From assembly GCA_963808775.1 (NCBI GenBank), contig CAWEGR010000004.1, positions 124,001-188,000 on the forward strand: a DNA stretch of 64,000 nt, given 5' to 3'. Below are positions 33,683 to 42,807 of this stretch, in pieces (positions within the stretch are counted from its first letter, which is position 1; the number at the start of each line of letters is the position of its first letter). A program made the position numbers and the translations under genes. Under the pieces are notes generated by a model. The model saw only the letters and a list, made by a program, of their open reading frames with translations. It was not told the origin of the DNA and did no database searches. This DNA is from JACVRW01 sp963808775 (GTDB taxonomy: Bacteria > Actinomycetota > Thermoleophilia > Solirubrobacterales > Thermoleophilaceae).

Positions 33683-34886
33683 TCATCCGGCGCCGGCGCA
33701 GAAAGCTTCGTAGTCCGGGAACACGCCCATCTCGTCGTCCGAGATCGAGCTCCGGGTCGCGCGAGCAGATCGGGCAGTCGGGGTCGCGGCGGACCTTGAG
33801 CTCCGTGAAGGTCGTGCCGAGGGCGTCGTAGAGCAGCAGGCGGCCGGCCATCGTCTCGCCCGCGCCCGTGATCAGCTTGATGACCTCGACCGACTGCAGC
33901 AGCCCCATCACGCCGGGCAGCACGCCGAGCACCCCGGCCGCGCCGCAGCTCGGTGCGAGCTCCGCGGGCGGCGGGGTCGGGTAGAGGCAGCGGTAGCACG
34001 GGCCCTCGTAGGGGTGGAACACCGAGAGCTGTCCCTCGAAGCCCAGGATCGAGGCGGACACGACCGGCGTTCCCGTCCGCACGCTCGCGTCGTTCAGGAG
34101 GTAGCGGGTCGGGAAGTTGTCGAGGCCGTCGACGATCACGTCGTAGCCCTCGATGATCTCCATGATGTTCTCGGCGCCGATCCGGACCGGGTACTTCTCC
34201 ACCTTCACGTCCGGGTTGATCTCGTGGATCGCGATCTCGGCCGAGTCGACCTTCGGCACGCCGATGCGGTCGTTCGAATGCGCCACCTGGCGCTGAAGGT
34301 TCGACAGGTCGACCACGTCGTTGTCGACGATCCCGATCGTCCCGACGCCGGCCGCGGCGAGGTAGAGGGCGGCCGGGGAGCCGAGTCCGCCGGCTCCGAG
34401 CAGCAGCACCTTCGCGTCGAGCAGCTTGAGCTGGCCCTCGATGCCGATCTCCGGCACGAGCATGTGGCGCGAGTAGCGCTCGCGCTGCTCGGCGGTGAGC
34501 GCGCGCGGGACCTCGACGTCGTAGCCGCGGTCCTTCCAGAGCGTGATGCCGCCGCGCATGGACGCTACGTCCTCGTAGCCGAGCTGCTCGGTCATGGTGT
34601 GCGCGGCGAGTGCCGAGCGCTGGCCCGACGAGCAGTAGAGGATCACGCGGTTCGAACGGTCGCCGACCGCGCCCTCGATGCGCGACTCGAGGTGGCCGCG
34701 CGGCACGTGCACGGCGCCGGGCAGATGTGCCTGCTCGAACTCGTGCTGCTCGCGGACGTCGACGATCACGGCGCCGGGCCCGCTGCCGTTGCCGTTCCCG
34801 TTGAGGGTGAGCGGCAGGACGTCCTTCGGATCGACTTCCTCGATCTCTTCCTTGATCTTGCGTATCAGCTCGGCGCCGGAGGTCAC
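33683..34886 (-). CDS. moeZ: Rhodanese-MoeB (MoeZ-like) carrier-protein activating enzyme, N-terminal rhodanese (frameshifted end)
   Basis: About 400 residues. Residues about 35-125 are a rhodanese domain (VIVDVREQHEFEQAHLPGAVHVP; active Cys in LYCSSGQRS); from about 130 a ThiF/MoeB domain follows (RYSRHMLVPEIGIEGQLKLL, GAGGLGSPAALYLAAAGVG for ATP, GLDNFPTRYLLND, paired CxxC zinc cysteines CYRCLYP and CPIC). It adenylates and sulfurates the CysO Gly-Gly end. In the usual MoeZ the rhodanese domain is C-terminal, so this order is reversed. One extra base at 33745-33752 spoils the last 20 residues; without it they read ELISDDEMGVFPDYEAFCAG with stop at 33683. Confidence 0.88.
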
Positions 34887-34899
34887 TTCAGAAAAGATA
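34887..34899 (-). promoter_or_regulatory. Leaderless-type promoter of the rhodanese-MoeB gene
   Basis: Minus strand: TATCTT (34899-34894), spacer TTCTGAA, GTG 34886. Shares the ten bases TTCTGAAGTG with cysM. Confidence 0.55.
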
Positions 34900-34935
34900 G
34901 CGACGGCTGGCGAGCACGCGCAGCGCGGCTCCAGA

Positions 34936-35095
34936 ACGAAGCCGGGACGCCCTTTCGAGCGCCCCGGCTTGGAAGACCCAGACCTAGATTGTTGCGGAAG
35001 CCGGCAGATTCTCCTGCCTCAAGCCCCACCAAGATTTTCGTCCAGGAGCGCTCCTGCCGATATGGGGTGGAGACCCCATTTGTCCCCGCGCGGGG
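34936..35095. other. Hairpin-rich divergent intergenic region
   Basis: The 220-base gap between moeZ and the histidine kinase holds several inverted repeats: AAGCCGGG...CCCGGCTT with a single internal mismatch (34936-34973), the 14-base palindrome CAGGAGCGCTCCTG (about 35043-35056), ATGGGGT...ACCCCAT (about 35062-35079) and CCCCGCGCGGGG (about 35084-35095). No open reading frame or known riboswitch is recognised. Structured 5' leader or regulator sites of the kinase operon are possible. Confidence 0.45.
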
Positions 35096-35106
35096 TCTTC
35101 CGATCC

Positions 35107-36126
35107 ATGACAGGAAAGATGCTCCCCCGTCGCGACGACTCACTGATCGGCCAGGTCGTGGCCGCAAACGTCGTCCTCGTGGCGCTCACCCTGTTCGGCG
35201 CGAGCCTCGCCGCGGGCCTCGACCTGGGCGTGTCGAGCCAGCGCTGGTCCTTCGGGATCCTCGCGCTCTCGATCGTGCTGACGCTGTGCGTGAACCTCTG
35301 GATGCTGCAGCGCCGCTTCCGCCCGCTCGAGCGCCTGATCGACCGGGTCGAGCGCATCGACCCCGCCGAGCCCGCCACCCACTCGCTCGCGGAGCCCGAG
35401 CCCGTCGAGGAGATCGACCGGCTCTCGACCTCCTTTCGCCGCCTGCTCGACCGCATCGAGGAGGACAGGCGCCGCTCCGGCACGCTCGTCATGCGCGCCC
35501 AGGAGGAGGAGCGCCGCCGGCTCGCGCGCGACCTGCACGACGAGGTGAACCAGTCGCTCACCGCCATCCTGCTGCGCCTCGAGGCGCTCGCGCAGGAAAC
35601 CCCGCCCGAGCGCGCCGGCGAGCTGGCAGAGCTGAAGCGGCTCGTGAACCAGGCGATGGAGGAGCTGCTCAACCTGGCGCGGCACCTGCGGCCCTCCGCC
35701 CTCGACGACCACGGGCTGATGCCGGCGCTCGAGGGCCAGTTGAAGCGCTTCTCCTCGCGCACGGGCATCGAGGTGCGGCTGACCCGGGAGGGCGATCCGG
35801 ACGCCCTGCCCGAGGACGTCCAGACGGCGCTCTACCGGGTCACCCAGGAGGCGCTCGCCAACGTCAGCCGGCACGCGGGCGCCACGGCGGTCGAGGTCGA
35901 CGTGCACGTGGGGCCCGAGCTGATCGAGCTGCACGTGCGCGATGACGGCGAGGGCTTCCACCCCGCGGCGGTCGCGCGCGCCGACACCGACGGGCCCGGA
36001 GCGGGCCTCGGCCTGAACGGCATGGCGGAGCGCGCGCGCCTCGCCGGCGGCGAGCTCGACGTGCGCTCGGCGCCGGGCGGCGGAACGAGCGTGCTGCTCC
36101 GCATCGAGCGGAAGGCCGCCGCGTGA
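35107..36126 (+). CDS. NarX/DesK-type sensor histidine kinase
   Basis: 339 residues. Two transmembrane helices (about 18-40 and 54-72) with only a short external loop, a HAMP-like linker (about 73-125), a HisKA_3 dimerisation helix with the phospho-acceptor in RDLHDEVNQSLTAILLRLE (His near 150), and an HATPase_c domain with N box ALANVSRHAGA and G boxes DDGEGF and GLGLNGMAERA. The tiny sensor loop suggests a membrane or intramembrane signal. Start ATG 35107; ATG 35119 is an alternative. The response regulator start overlaps its stop (GTGA). Confidence 0.9.
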   Translation: MTGKMLPRRDDSLIGQVVAANVVLVALTLFGASLAAGLDLGVSSQRWSFGILALSIVLTLCVNLWMLQRRFRPLERLIDRVERIDPAEPATHSLAEPEPVEEIDRLSTSFRRLLDRIEEDRRRSGTLVMRAQEEERRRLARDLHDEVNQSLTAILLRLEALAQETPPERAGELAELKRLVNQAMEELLNLARHLRPSALDDHGLMPALEGQLKRFSSRTGIEVRLTREGDPDALPEDVQTALYRVTQEALANVSRHAGATAVEVDVHVGPELIELHVRDDGEGFHPAAVARADTDGPGAGLGLNGMAERARLAGGELDVRSAPGGGTSVLLRIERKAAA

Positions 36127-36758
36127 TCCGCGTGCTGATCGCCGACGACCACGGCATCGTCCGCTCGGGGCTGCGCATGCTGCTCGATCGCCAGCGCGAC
36201 ATCGAGGTGGTCGCCGAGGCCGACGACGGCGTCGCGGCGCTCGAGGGGACCCAGGCTGAGCGGCCGGACGTGGCCGTGCTCGACGTCTCGATGCCGCGCA
36301 TGACCGGCCTGCAGGCCGCGCGCGAGATCCGCTCGCACGTGCCGGACACACGCGTGCTGCTGCTGTCGATGCACGACGACGCGCGCTACTTCCTCGAGGG
36401 CCTCGAGGCGGGCGCCGCCGGCTACGTGCTGAAGCGCGCCGCCGACACCGACCTGATCGGCGCGGTGCGCACGGTCGCCGCCGGCCGCACCTTCCTCTCC
36501 GACGACGCCCAGCGCGAGCTGATGGACTCGTGGCTCGACGGCGGGAGCGCCGAGCCCGACGACCCGCTCACGCCGCGCGAGCTCGAGGTCGTGAAGCTGA
36601 TCGCCGAGGCGTTCACGAACAAGCAGATCGCCCAGACGCTGAAGCTGTCCGAGAAGACCGTGGAGTCGCACCGGGCGAACGTCTTCTCGAAGCTCGGCAT
36701 GCGCGACCGCGTGGAGATCGTGCGCTACGCGATCCGCCGCGGCCTCGTCGAGGCCTGA
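36123..36758 (+). CDS. NarL/FixJ-type response regulator
   Basis: 211 residues. Receiver domain (1-120) with acidic pocket Asp8/Asp9, phospho-acceptor Asp54 (VAVLDVSMPRMTGL), Ser/Thr switch in LLSMH and Lys in YVLKRA; C-terminal LuxR-type HTH (about 147-205, LTPRELEVVKLIAEAFTNKQIAQTLKLSEKTVESHRANVFSKLGM). GTG 36123 overlaps the kinase stop, so the pair is cognate. SCO1-like gene follows, so respiratory or copper signals are conceivable. Next gene is separated by the family A palindrome. Confidence 0.94.
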   Translation: MIRVLIADDHGIVRSGLRMLLDRQRDIEVVAEADDGVAALEGTQAERPDVAVLDVSMPRMTGLQAAREIRSHVPDTRVLLLSMHDDARYFLEGLEAGAAGYVLKRAADTDLIGAVRTVAAGRTFLSDDAQRELMDSWLDGGSAEPDDPLTPRELEVVKLIAEAFTNKQIAQTLKLSEKTVESHRANVFSKLGMRDRVEIVRYAIRRGLVEA

Positions 36759-36765
36759 CCGCGGC

Positions 36766-36811
36766 AACCGTCCTGCCCTGCCCGGACGGTGGCCGGGTAG
36801 GACAGGACAAC
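36766..36811. repeat. 46-nt palindromic repeat, family A copy 2
   Basis: Starts 8 bases after the response regulator stop and ends 16 bases before the SCO1 start. Same length, flanks (AACCGTCCTG, CAGGACAAC) and core (CCCGGAC-rGTGr-CCGGG) as the copy at 9656-9701. The 5-base arms between flank and core differ from copy 1 in both strands but still mostly pair (one mismatch, one G-T). May terminate the two-component operon. Confidence 0.75.
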
Positions 36812-36827
36812 TAGCCTGCCGAGTGCC

Positions 36828-37437
36828 GTGAACGGCCGGATCCTCATCGCCCTCTTCCTGGTAGCCGTCTTTGCGTTCGCGGCCATCGCGCTCGCCGCGA
36901 CCCAGCGCAGACGAGGCCGAGGAGCCCGTCACGGCGAGGAGCCCATTCGAGGGCGCCCGCATGCCGGAGGGCCTGCGCGCCCCCGACTTCGCCCTCCGGA
37001 ACCAGGACGGCGACACCGTCCGCATGCGCGACCTGCGCGGGCAGCCCGTGGTCGTGACCTTCCTCTACACGACCTGCGAGGACACCTGCCCGATCCAGGC
37101 CCAGACGGTCCGCGGCGCGCTCGACGAGCTCGGGCACGACCTGCCCGCGATCGCGGTCGCGGTGGATCCGCCGCGCGACACGGCCGAGCGCGCGCAATCG
37201 TTCCTGTCGGAGCAGCGCGCCACGGGGCGGATCGACTTCGTGCTCGGCAACCGCGCCGAGCTGAAGCCCGTGTGGGACGGCTTCTTCATCAAGCCGCAGT
37301 CGGTGACCGAGGAGCACCAGGCGCGCTTCACGCTCGTCGACGCCGACGGCTTCCAGCGCGTCGGCTATCCCGGCTCGCTCGCCACGCCCGAGCAGCTCGC
37401 GCACGACCTGCGCATCCTCGAGGCGGAGGCCGAATGA
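36828..37437 (+). CDS. SCO1/SenC-family copper chaperone/thioredoxin-like protein (frameshifted)
   Basis: 202 residues after removing one C of 36901-36903. GTG 36828 begins an N-terminal membrane anchor (ILIALFLVAVFAFAAIALA), then the thioredoxin fold: RAPDFALRNQDGDTVRMRDLRGQPVVVTFLYTTCEDTCPIQ with the copper-binding CxxxC, VDPPRDTAERAQSFL, and DGFFIKPQSVTEEHQARFTLVDADG with the candidate third ligand His. SCO proteins deliver copper to the CuA site of cytochrome oxidase or reduce its cysteines. As written the anchor and the domain lie in different frames. Overlaps the next gene by 4 bases. Confidence 0.88.
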
Positions 37438-37798
37438 GCGATCGCCTCACGAGCTCCTTCGCCGCCTGCCTCGCGTGGATCCTGAAGCAGGACGTGCCCG
37501 TGCCGGACGGCCCGGATCCATGGAGCTTCTGGCGCGGCTGGCTTGCGGAGCGTGAGCTCGGGCTCGTGCCGATCGAGAACCCGCGCGAGTTCTCCTGGGC
37601 GGGGCCCTGGGTCGCGGTCCGAGAAGGACGGCACCGCGGCGGTGGCGTTCGGCCCTCCGCCGGACCTCATCCACGACCCGCTCGAGACGGGCGCGCCCTT
37701 CAGCGCCGTCGTAAGCGGCTGGCTCGTCACGAGCTTCGACGTGGCCGGGACCGGGGAGCCGGACCCAGAATCGCACGGAGGGCACGGTCGAGGCGATC
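37434..37798 (+). CDS. Hypothetical protein of the SCO-MOSC cluster (frameshifted)
   Basis: ATG 37434 overlaps the SCO1 stop (ATGA). SDRLTSSFAACLAWILKQDVPVPDGPDPWSFWRGWLAERELGLVPIENPREFSWAGPWVAV continues, after removing one C at 37617-37620, as EKDGTAAVAFGPPPDLIHDPLETGAPFSAVVSGWLVTSFDVAGTGEPD. No family recognised. As written this frame has no stop before the MOSC region; a second one-base removal at 37764-37766 would join it in frame to the MOSC domain, giving a two-domain protein of about 260 residues. End coordinate is therefore uncertain. Confidence 0.55.
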
Positions 37799-38218
37799 GT
37801 GATCGCGCGCGTGAAGGAGGGACCGGTCGAGCTCGTCCAGCAGGCGGAGGCGATCGCGGGCCGCGGGCTCGTGGGCGACCGCTACGTGGACGGCGCGGGC
37901 ACGTTCTCGAACCCGCACGGGGTCGGGCACGACCTCACCCTCGTCGAGGCCGAGCGAATGGAGGAGATCGGCCGCCCACCCGAGCTCGCGCGCCGCAACA
38001 TCGTCACGCGCGGCATCGACCTGAACGCGCTCGTCGGCGAGACCTTCACGGTCGGCGAGGCCACGTGCATCGGCCGCCGGCTCTGTGAGCCGTGCGCCCA
38101 CCTGCAGCGCATCACCGAGCCCGGGATCATGCGCCCGCTGGTGCACAAGGCCGGCCTGCGCGCCGACCTGCTCGAGGGCGGCCGGATCGCCGTGGGCGAC
38201 CGGGTCAGGCCGAGCTGA
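37799..38218 (+). CDS. MOSC domain protein
   Basis: 139 residues from GTG 37799. MOSC fold (molybdenum cofactor sulfurase C-terminal): VIARVKEGPVELVQQAEAIAGRGLVGDRYVDG at the start, NPHGVGHDLTLVEAERME, RRNIVTRGIDLNALVGETFTVGEATCIGRRLCEPCAHLQR with the conserved cysteine (CEPC), and AGLRADLLEGGRIAVGDRV. MOSC proteins carry sulfur or bind Moco in N-oxidised substrate reduction and cofactor sulfuration. It may be the C-terminal half of a longer protein beginning at 37434. Overlaps the convergent nucleotidyltransferase gene by 14 bases. Confidence 0.85.
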   Translation: MIARVKEGPVELVQQAEAIAGRGLVGDRYVDGAGTFSNPHGVGHDLTLVEAERMEEIGRPPELARRNIVTRGIDLNALVGETFTVGEATCIGRRLCEPCAHLQRITEPGIMRPLVHKAGLRADLLEGGRIAVGDRVRPS

Positions 38219-38909
38219 GCAGGGCCTCCTCGGCCTTCGCCGCCACGCGCCTCACCGCGTCTCGATCCAGCCCCTCCCTCCTCCCCAGCTTCCGTGCGGC
38301 GAGCGCCGCGGAGATCGGGCCCGGATCGGACGAGCGCGAGAGCGCCCAGTCCGCCGCCTCCTCCTTCGTCGACCACTCCCCCTCGAGCGCCCAGCGCCAG
38401 GTGCGGCACGCGTTCAGGAGCGTGTCCGGGGCGCCCGGCTCCTCGCGCGCGAACCAGCGCAGCGAGTCGAGCGCGGCGGCCCGCACCTCGTCCGGCGGCG
38501 GCTCCGAGAGGACGGCGCCGAGCGGCTCGCCGAACAGCGTGCGGCTACGGCCGCGCGCGATGGCCACGTCGAGCACGAACCAGAAGCGCTCGGCCGGGTC
38601 GATGGAGGTCTCCGCCCGCTCCACCTCTTCGCCGCTGTTCAGGTTGAGCAGCACCTCGCCCTCCCGCGAATAGACGACGAGCTCGAGCCGGCGCGCGGGC
38701 ACGGGCCGGCGCGAGTGCGAGAGCTCGCCCGCCAGGCCCGGCAGAAGCTCCGGCGCGGGGGCCCGCGCCACCACGACGGCGACGTCGATGTCGCTCGACG
38801 CGGGCTCGAACGACCCCGCCCCGGCGCCGCCGATCAGGGCCACGGAGAGCAGGTCGCCCCCGAGCCGCTCGCGCAGCAGCGCCACGATCCCTTCGAGGTA
38901 TTCCTCCAC
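38205..38909 (-). CDS. AadA-like nucleotidyltransferase with DUF4111-type C-terminus
   Basis: 234 residues from GTG 38909. VALIGGAGAGSFEPASSDIDVAVVV is the nucleotidyltransferase GSx...DxD signature; the C-terminal half (DSLRWFAREEPGAPDTLLNACRTWRWALEGEWSTKEEAADWAL) resembles the helical domain of ANT(3'')/AadA aminoglycoside adenylyltransferases. Many chromosomal relatives have unknown natural substrates, so resistance should not be assumed. The start is fixed by TAAGCT 7 bases upstream. Divergent from the Rrf2 gene across 52 bases. Confidence 0.8.
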   Translation of the reverse strand: MEEYLEGIVALLRERLGGDLLSVALIGGAGAGSFEPASSDIDVAVVVARAPAPELLPGLAGELSHSRRPVPARRLELVVYSREGEVLLNLNSGEEVERAETSIDPAERFWFVLDVAIARGRSRTLFGEPLGAVLSEPPPDEVRAAALDSLRWFAREEPGAPDTLLNACRTWRWALEGEWSTKEEAADWALSRSSDPGPISAALAARKLGRREGLDRDAVRRVAAKAEEALLSSA

Positions 38910-38922
38910 GCCGCTCAGCTTA
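38910..38922 (-). promoter_or_regulatory. Leaderless-type promoter of the AadA-like gene
   Basis: Minus strand: TAAGCT (38922-38917), spacer GAGCGGC, GTG 38909. It lies 24 bases from TAGGAT (38946-38951), the likely -10 of the divergent Rrf2 gene. Confidence 0.5.
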
Positions 38923-38961
38923 GGATCTTTCTCCGACCACACGAGTAGGATTTGAGCCGCG

Positions 38962-39422
38962 ATGATGTTCTCGACGAAGGCGGAGTACGGCGTGCGCGTG
39001 ATGGCGCACCTCGCGGCCAACAGCGGCAACGCGCCGATCTCGCTCGGCTCGATCGCAGACGCCGAGGGCCTCCCGCTCGCGTACCTCGAGCACCTGGTCC
39101 AGCGGCTGCGCAAGGCCGACCTCGTGGAGTCGCGCCGCGGCGCCCACGGCGGCTACACGCTCGCCCGCCCCGCCGAGGAGATCAGCATGGCCGAGGTCGT
39201 GCGCGCGCTCGAGGGCGCGATCGCGCCGATCGAATGCATCAGCGCCGACCCCGACGGCACGCTCGTCTGCTCGCGCGAGGGCGAGCACGGCCACGACCCG
39301 TGCCCTACGAAGTTGCTCTGGACCCGCGTGCAGGGGTCCATCGTGCGCACCCTGAACGAGATGACCCTGGCGGACCTCGCGCGTCCGCCCGCGAAGCCCC
39401 GGAAGACGGAGACCGTTACCGC

Positions 39423-39426
<4 letters not shown>
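38962..39426 (+). CDS. Rrf2/IscR-family iron-sulfur-responsive regulator of the suf operon
   Basis: 154 residues. Winged-helix DNA-binding part: MMFSTKAEYGVRVMAHLAANSG, SLGSIADAEGLPLAYLEHLVQRLRKADLVESRRGAHGGYTLARP. The sensor loop carries three cysteines (ECISADPDGTLVC ... HDPCPTKLLW), the pattern that holds a [2Fe-2S] or [4Fe-4S] cluster in IscR-type proteins. It overlaps sufC by ATGA, so it probably represses or activates its own suf operon according to cluster status. ATG 38962 or 38965. In many actinobacteria the suf operon is instead led by an ArsR/DeoR-type SufR, so this arrangement is a variant. Confidence 0.9.
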
Positions 39427-40164
<738 letters not shown>

Positions 40165-40175
<11 letters not shown>

Positions 40176-41472
40176 GGCAATCGGTGCGCACTCGGCCGAG
40201 CCGAGTGCTTCCGCGTTCGTGGAGAACCGCCGGCGCGCCGCACTCGAGGCCTTCGAGTCGGACGGCGTGCCCACCTGGCGGCGCTCCGGCTTCTGGACGA
40301 CCTCCCTGCGCGGCCTCGAGCTCGATTCGCTCGAGCCGCGCCGCTACGAGCCGGGCCTGCCCGAGCTCGACCTCGGCGACGACGAGCACGCGGCGCTGAT
40401 CGTCCAGCGCGGCGCGAGCGTCGTGCACACGGACCTCCAGGACGAGCGCATCGTCGTGATGCCGCTCGAGCAGGCCGTGGAGGAGCACGAGGAGCTCGTG
40501 CGCGAGCACTTCGCGAAGCGGCTGCCCCACGACGAGGGCAAGTTCCAGGCCGGGACGGCCGCCCTCTGGACCGGAGGCGTGTTCGTGCACGTCCCGAAGG
40601 GCATCCGCGTCGACAAGCCGATCCAGATCGTCTGGGTGATCGACGAGCCGGACACCGCTCAGTGGGCCCACACTCTCGTCGTGGTCGGCGAGCACGCCGA
40701 GTGCCGCATCCGCGAGTTCTTCCTCGGCGGCGACTTCGACGGCCAGGCGCTGCACTCCGGCGCGTTCGAGCTCTATGCCCACCCGGGCGCGCAGGTGGAC
40801 CTCGCCCACTACCAGGACTGGGGCCGCGGCGAGGTGTTCGACCTCTCGACCCGGCGCGTCGAGATCCGGCGCGACGCGCGCGTGAAGTGGGTGCCGATCC
40901 ATCTCGGCGGGCACCTCACGAAGCAGCGCCTCGACATCATCACGGCCGAGCCCGGCTCGGACATGAAGCACACGGGGCTCTACTTCACGGAGCGCGACGA
41001 GCTCCTCGACCTCTACACGACCGACCTGCACGAGGCCGCGCACACCACCGGCGACACCGTCTGGAAGGGCGCGCTGACCGGCGAGTCGCGCGCGTCGTAC
41101 GAGGGCCTGATCCACATCGTCCCGAAGGCAACCGAGGTGGACACCTACCTCCAGACCCACTCGATGCTGCTCTCGCCGAAGGCAAAGGGCGATGCGATCC
41201 CATCGCTGATCGTCGAGGTCGACAACGTCAAGGCCTCGCACGGCGGGACGGTCGGCGAGCTCGACCCGGAGCAGATCTTCTACATGATGACCCGCGGGAT
41301 CTCGCGCGCGGAGGCGGTGCGCGTGCTCGTCGAGGGCTACTTCGAGGAGGTCGTGCAGCGGCTCGAGGACTCGGGCCTCGAGGAGCTCGTCCGCAGGCGC
41401 GTCGCGGAGAAGCTCGCCAGGGCTGCGGACCAGGTCCGCGAGTTCATCGGGGAGCGCGCGGAGGCCTCCTGA
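40165..41472 (+). CDS. sufD: Fe-S cluster assembly protein SufD
   Basis: 435 residues. Beta-helix scaffold subunit pairing with SufB and SufC. LHEAAHTTGDTVWKGALTGESRASYEGLIHIVPKATEVDTYLQTHSMLLSPKAKGDAIPSLIVEVDNVKASHGGTVGELDPEQIFYMMTRGISRAEA is characteristic of SufD (SufB has instead HGTVEWVGGS and DEQLFYLQSRGL). Catalytic SufB-type N-terminal extension is absent. GTG start 40165. The last base of its stop is the first base of the sufS start codon. Confidence 0.94.
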
Positions 41473-42704
41473 TGCCTACCGCCGCGCCTCTCGTGAACGT
41501 GCGCACCGACTTCCCGGTGCTCGCCCGCGAGTTCGACGGGCGCCGCGTGGCCTACCTCGACTCGGCGGCCACGTCGCAGCGGCCGCGCCAGGTGATCGAG
41601 GCGATGGACGAGTTCCAGCGCCGCTCCTACGCGCCGATCCACCGCGGGGTCTACGAGCTTGCGCGCGAGGCGACCGATGCCTTCGAGTCGGCTCGCGACC
41701 GGATCGCGGAGTTCGTGAACTGGGACCCGAAGCTGTCGATCTTCACGCGCAACGCGACCGAGGCGATCAACCTCGTGGCCTACTCGTGGGGGCGCGACAA
41801 CGTCGGCGCCGGGGACACCGTGCTCATCACGGAGATGGAGCACCACTCGAACATCGTCCCCTGGCAGATGCTCTGCGAGGAGACGGGCGCGAAGCTGCGC
41901 TATCTGCGGATCGACGAGCAGGGCGAGCTGTCACTCGACGAGCTCGACGCCGTGCTCGCCGAGGACCGCGTCCGGGTGGTCGCGTTCGCGCACGTGTCGA
42001 ACGTGCTCGGCACGATCAACCCCGTGGCCGAGATCGCGCGCCGCGCGCGGGCGGCGGGGGCGGTCTCGCTGGTCGACGGGTCGCAGGCGGTGCCGCAGCT
42101 CCCGGTCGACCTCGCCGAGCTCGACGCGGACTTCTACGCCTGGACGGGCCACAAGGCGCTCGGGCCGACGATCGGGCTGCTGCACGGCCGCCGCGAGCTG
42201 CTCGAGGGCATGCGGCCGTTCCTCGGCGGCGGCCACATGATCTCGCGCGTCGAGCGCGAGCGCTCGACCTGGAACGAGCTGCCCTACAAGTTCGAGGCCG
42301 GCACGTCGGCCGCGACCGAGGCGGTCGGCCTCGGCGCCGCGGTCGAGTATCTCGACTCGATCGGCATGGAGAACGTGCGCGCCCACGAGCGCGAGCTCAC
42401 GGCCTACGCGCTCGAGCGCATGCCCGACGTCGAGGGCATCTCGCTGTTCGGCCCCTCCGACCTCGACCACCGCGGCGGGGTCGTCTCGTTCGCGATCGAG
42501 GGCATCCACCCGCATGACATCGCCGAGCTCTGCGACCGCGAGGCGGTCTGCGTGCGCGCCGGGCACCACTGCGCCCAGCCGCTGATGCGCTGCCTCGGCG
42601 TGGGCGCCACCGCGCGGGCCTCCTTCCACGTCTACAGCTCGCGCGACGAGGTCGACCGGCTCGTGACGGCGCTCTCGAAGGCGCGCGAGGTGTTCGGGCT
42701 GTGA
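41472..42704 (+). CDS. sufS: Group II cysteine desulfurase SufS
   Basis: 410 residues. PLP lysine is Lys228 in WTGHKALGP; the persulfide-forming cysteine is Cys367 in VRAGHHCAQPLM, with the group II spacing and RASFHVYSSRDEVDRL C-terminus. Provides sulfur to SufU and onward to SufB. EMEHHSNIVPWQ holds the PLP-stacking histidine. ATG 41472 overlaps the sufD stop by one base. A 103-base spacer containing repeat family B follows before sufU. Confidence 0.95.
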   Translation: MPTAAPLVNVRTDFPVLAREFDGRRVAYLDSAATSQRPRQVIEAMDEFQRRSYAPIHRGVYELAREATDAFESARDRIAEFVNWDPKLSIFTRNATEAINLVAYSWGRDNVGAGDTVLITEMEHHSNIVPWQMLCEETGAKLRYLRIDEQGELSLDELDAVLAEDRVRVVAFAHVSNVLGTINPVAEIARRARAAGAVSLVDGSQAVPQLPVDLAELDADFYAWTGHKALGPTIGLLHGRRELLEGMRPFLGGGHMISRVERERSTWNELPYKFEAGTSAATEAVGLGAAVEYLDSIGMENVRAHERELTAYALERMPDVEGISLFGPSDLDHRGGVVSFAIEGIHPHDIAELCDREAVCVRAGHHCAQPLMRCLGVGATARASFHVYSSRDEVDRLVTALSKAREVFGL

Positions 42705-42726
42705 TCCGGTCCGAAAACCGAGGAGA

Positions 42727-42779
42727 TCAAGGACGCAGGTCCGAAGCCTTGGTCTGCCAAGGCGAGGGCCGAGGACGCC
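42727..42779. repeat. Structured repeat, family B copy 1
   Basis: Between sufS and sufU. AAGGACGCAGG (42729-42739), then a two-part hairpin: GGTCC with GGGCC outside, GCCTTGG-TCTG-CCAAGGC (42746-42763) inside, then CCGAGGACGC. The flanking blocks recur, on the minus strand, at 49341-49394 around an unrelated but equally self-complementary hairpin. An attenuator, terminator or processing signal inside the suf operon is inferred. Confidence 0.65.
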
Positions 42780-42807
42780 GAGATCCGAAGGTTTGCAGGC
42801 ACCGGTG

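Noticed and set aside
38205..38909. Aminoglycoside resistance gene
   Set aside because: Family resemblance only; chromosomal AadA-like proteins often have other substrates and no mobile element is near.
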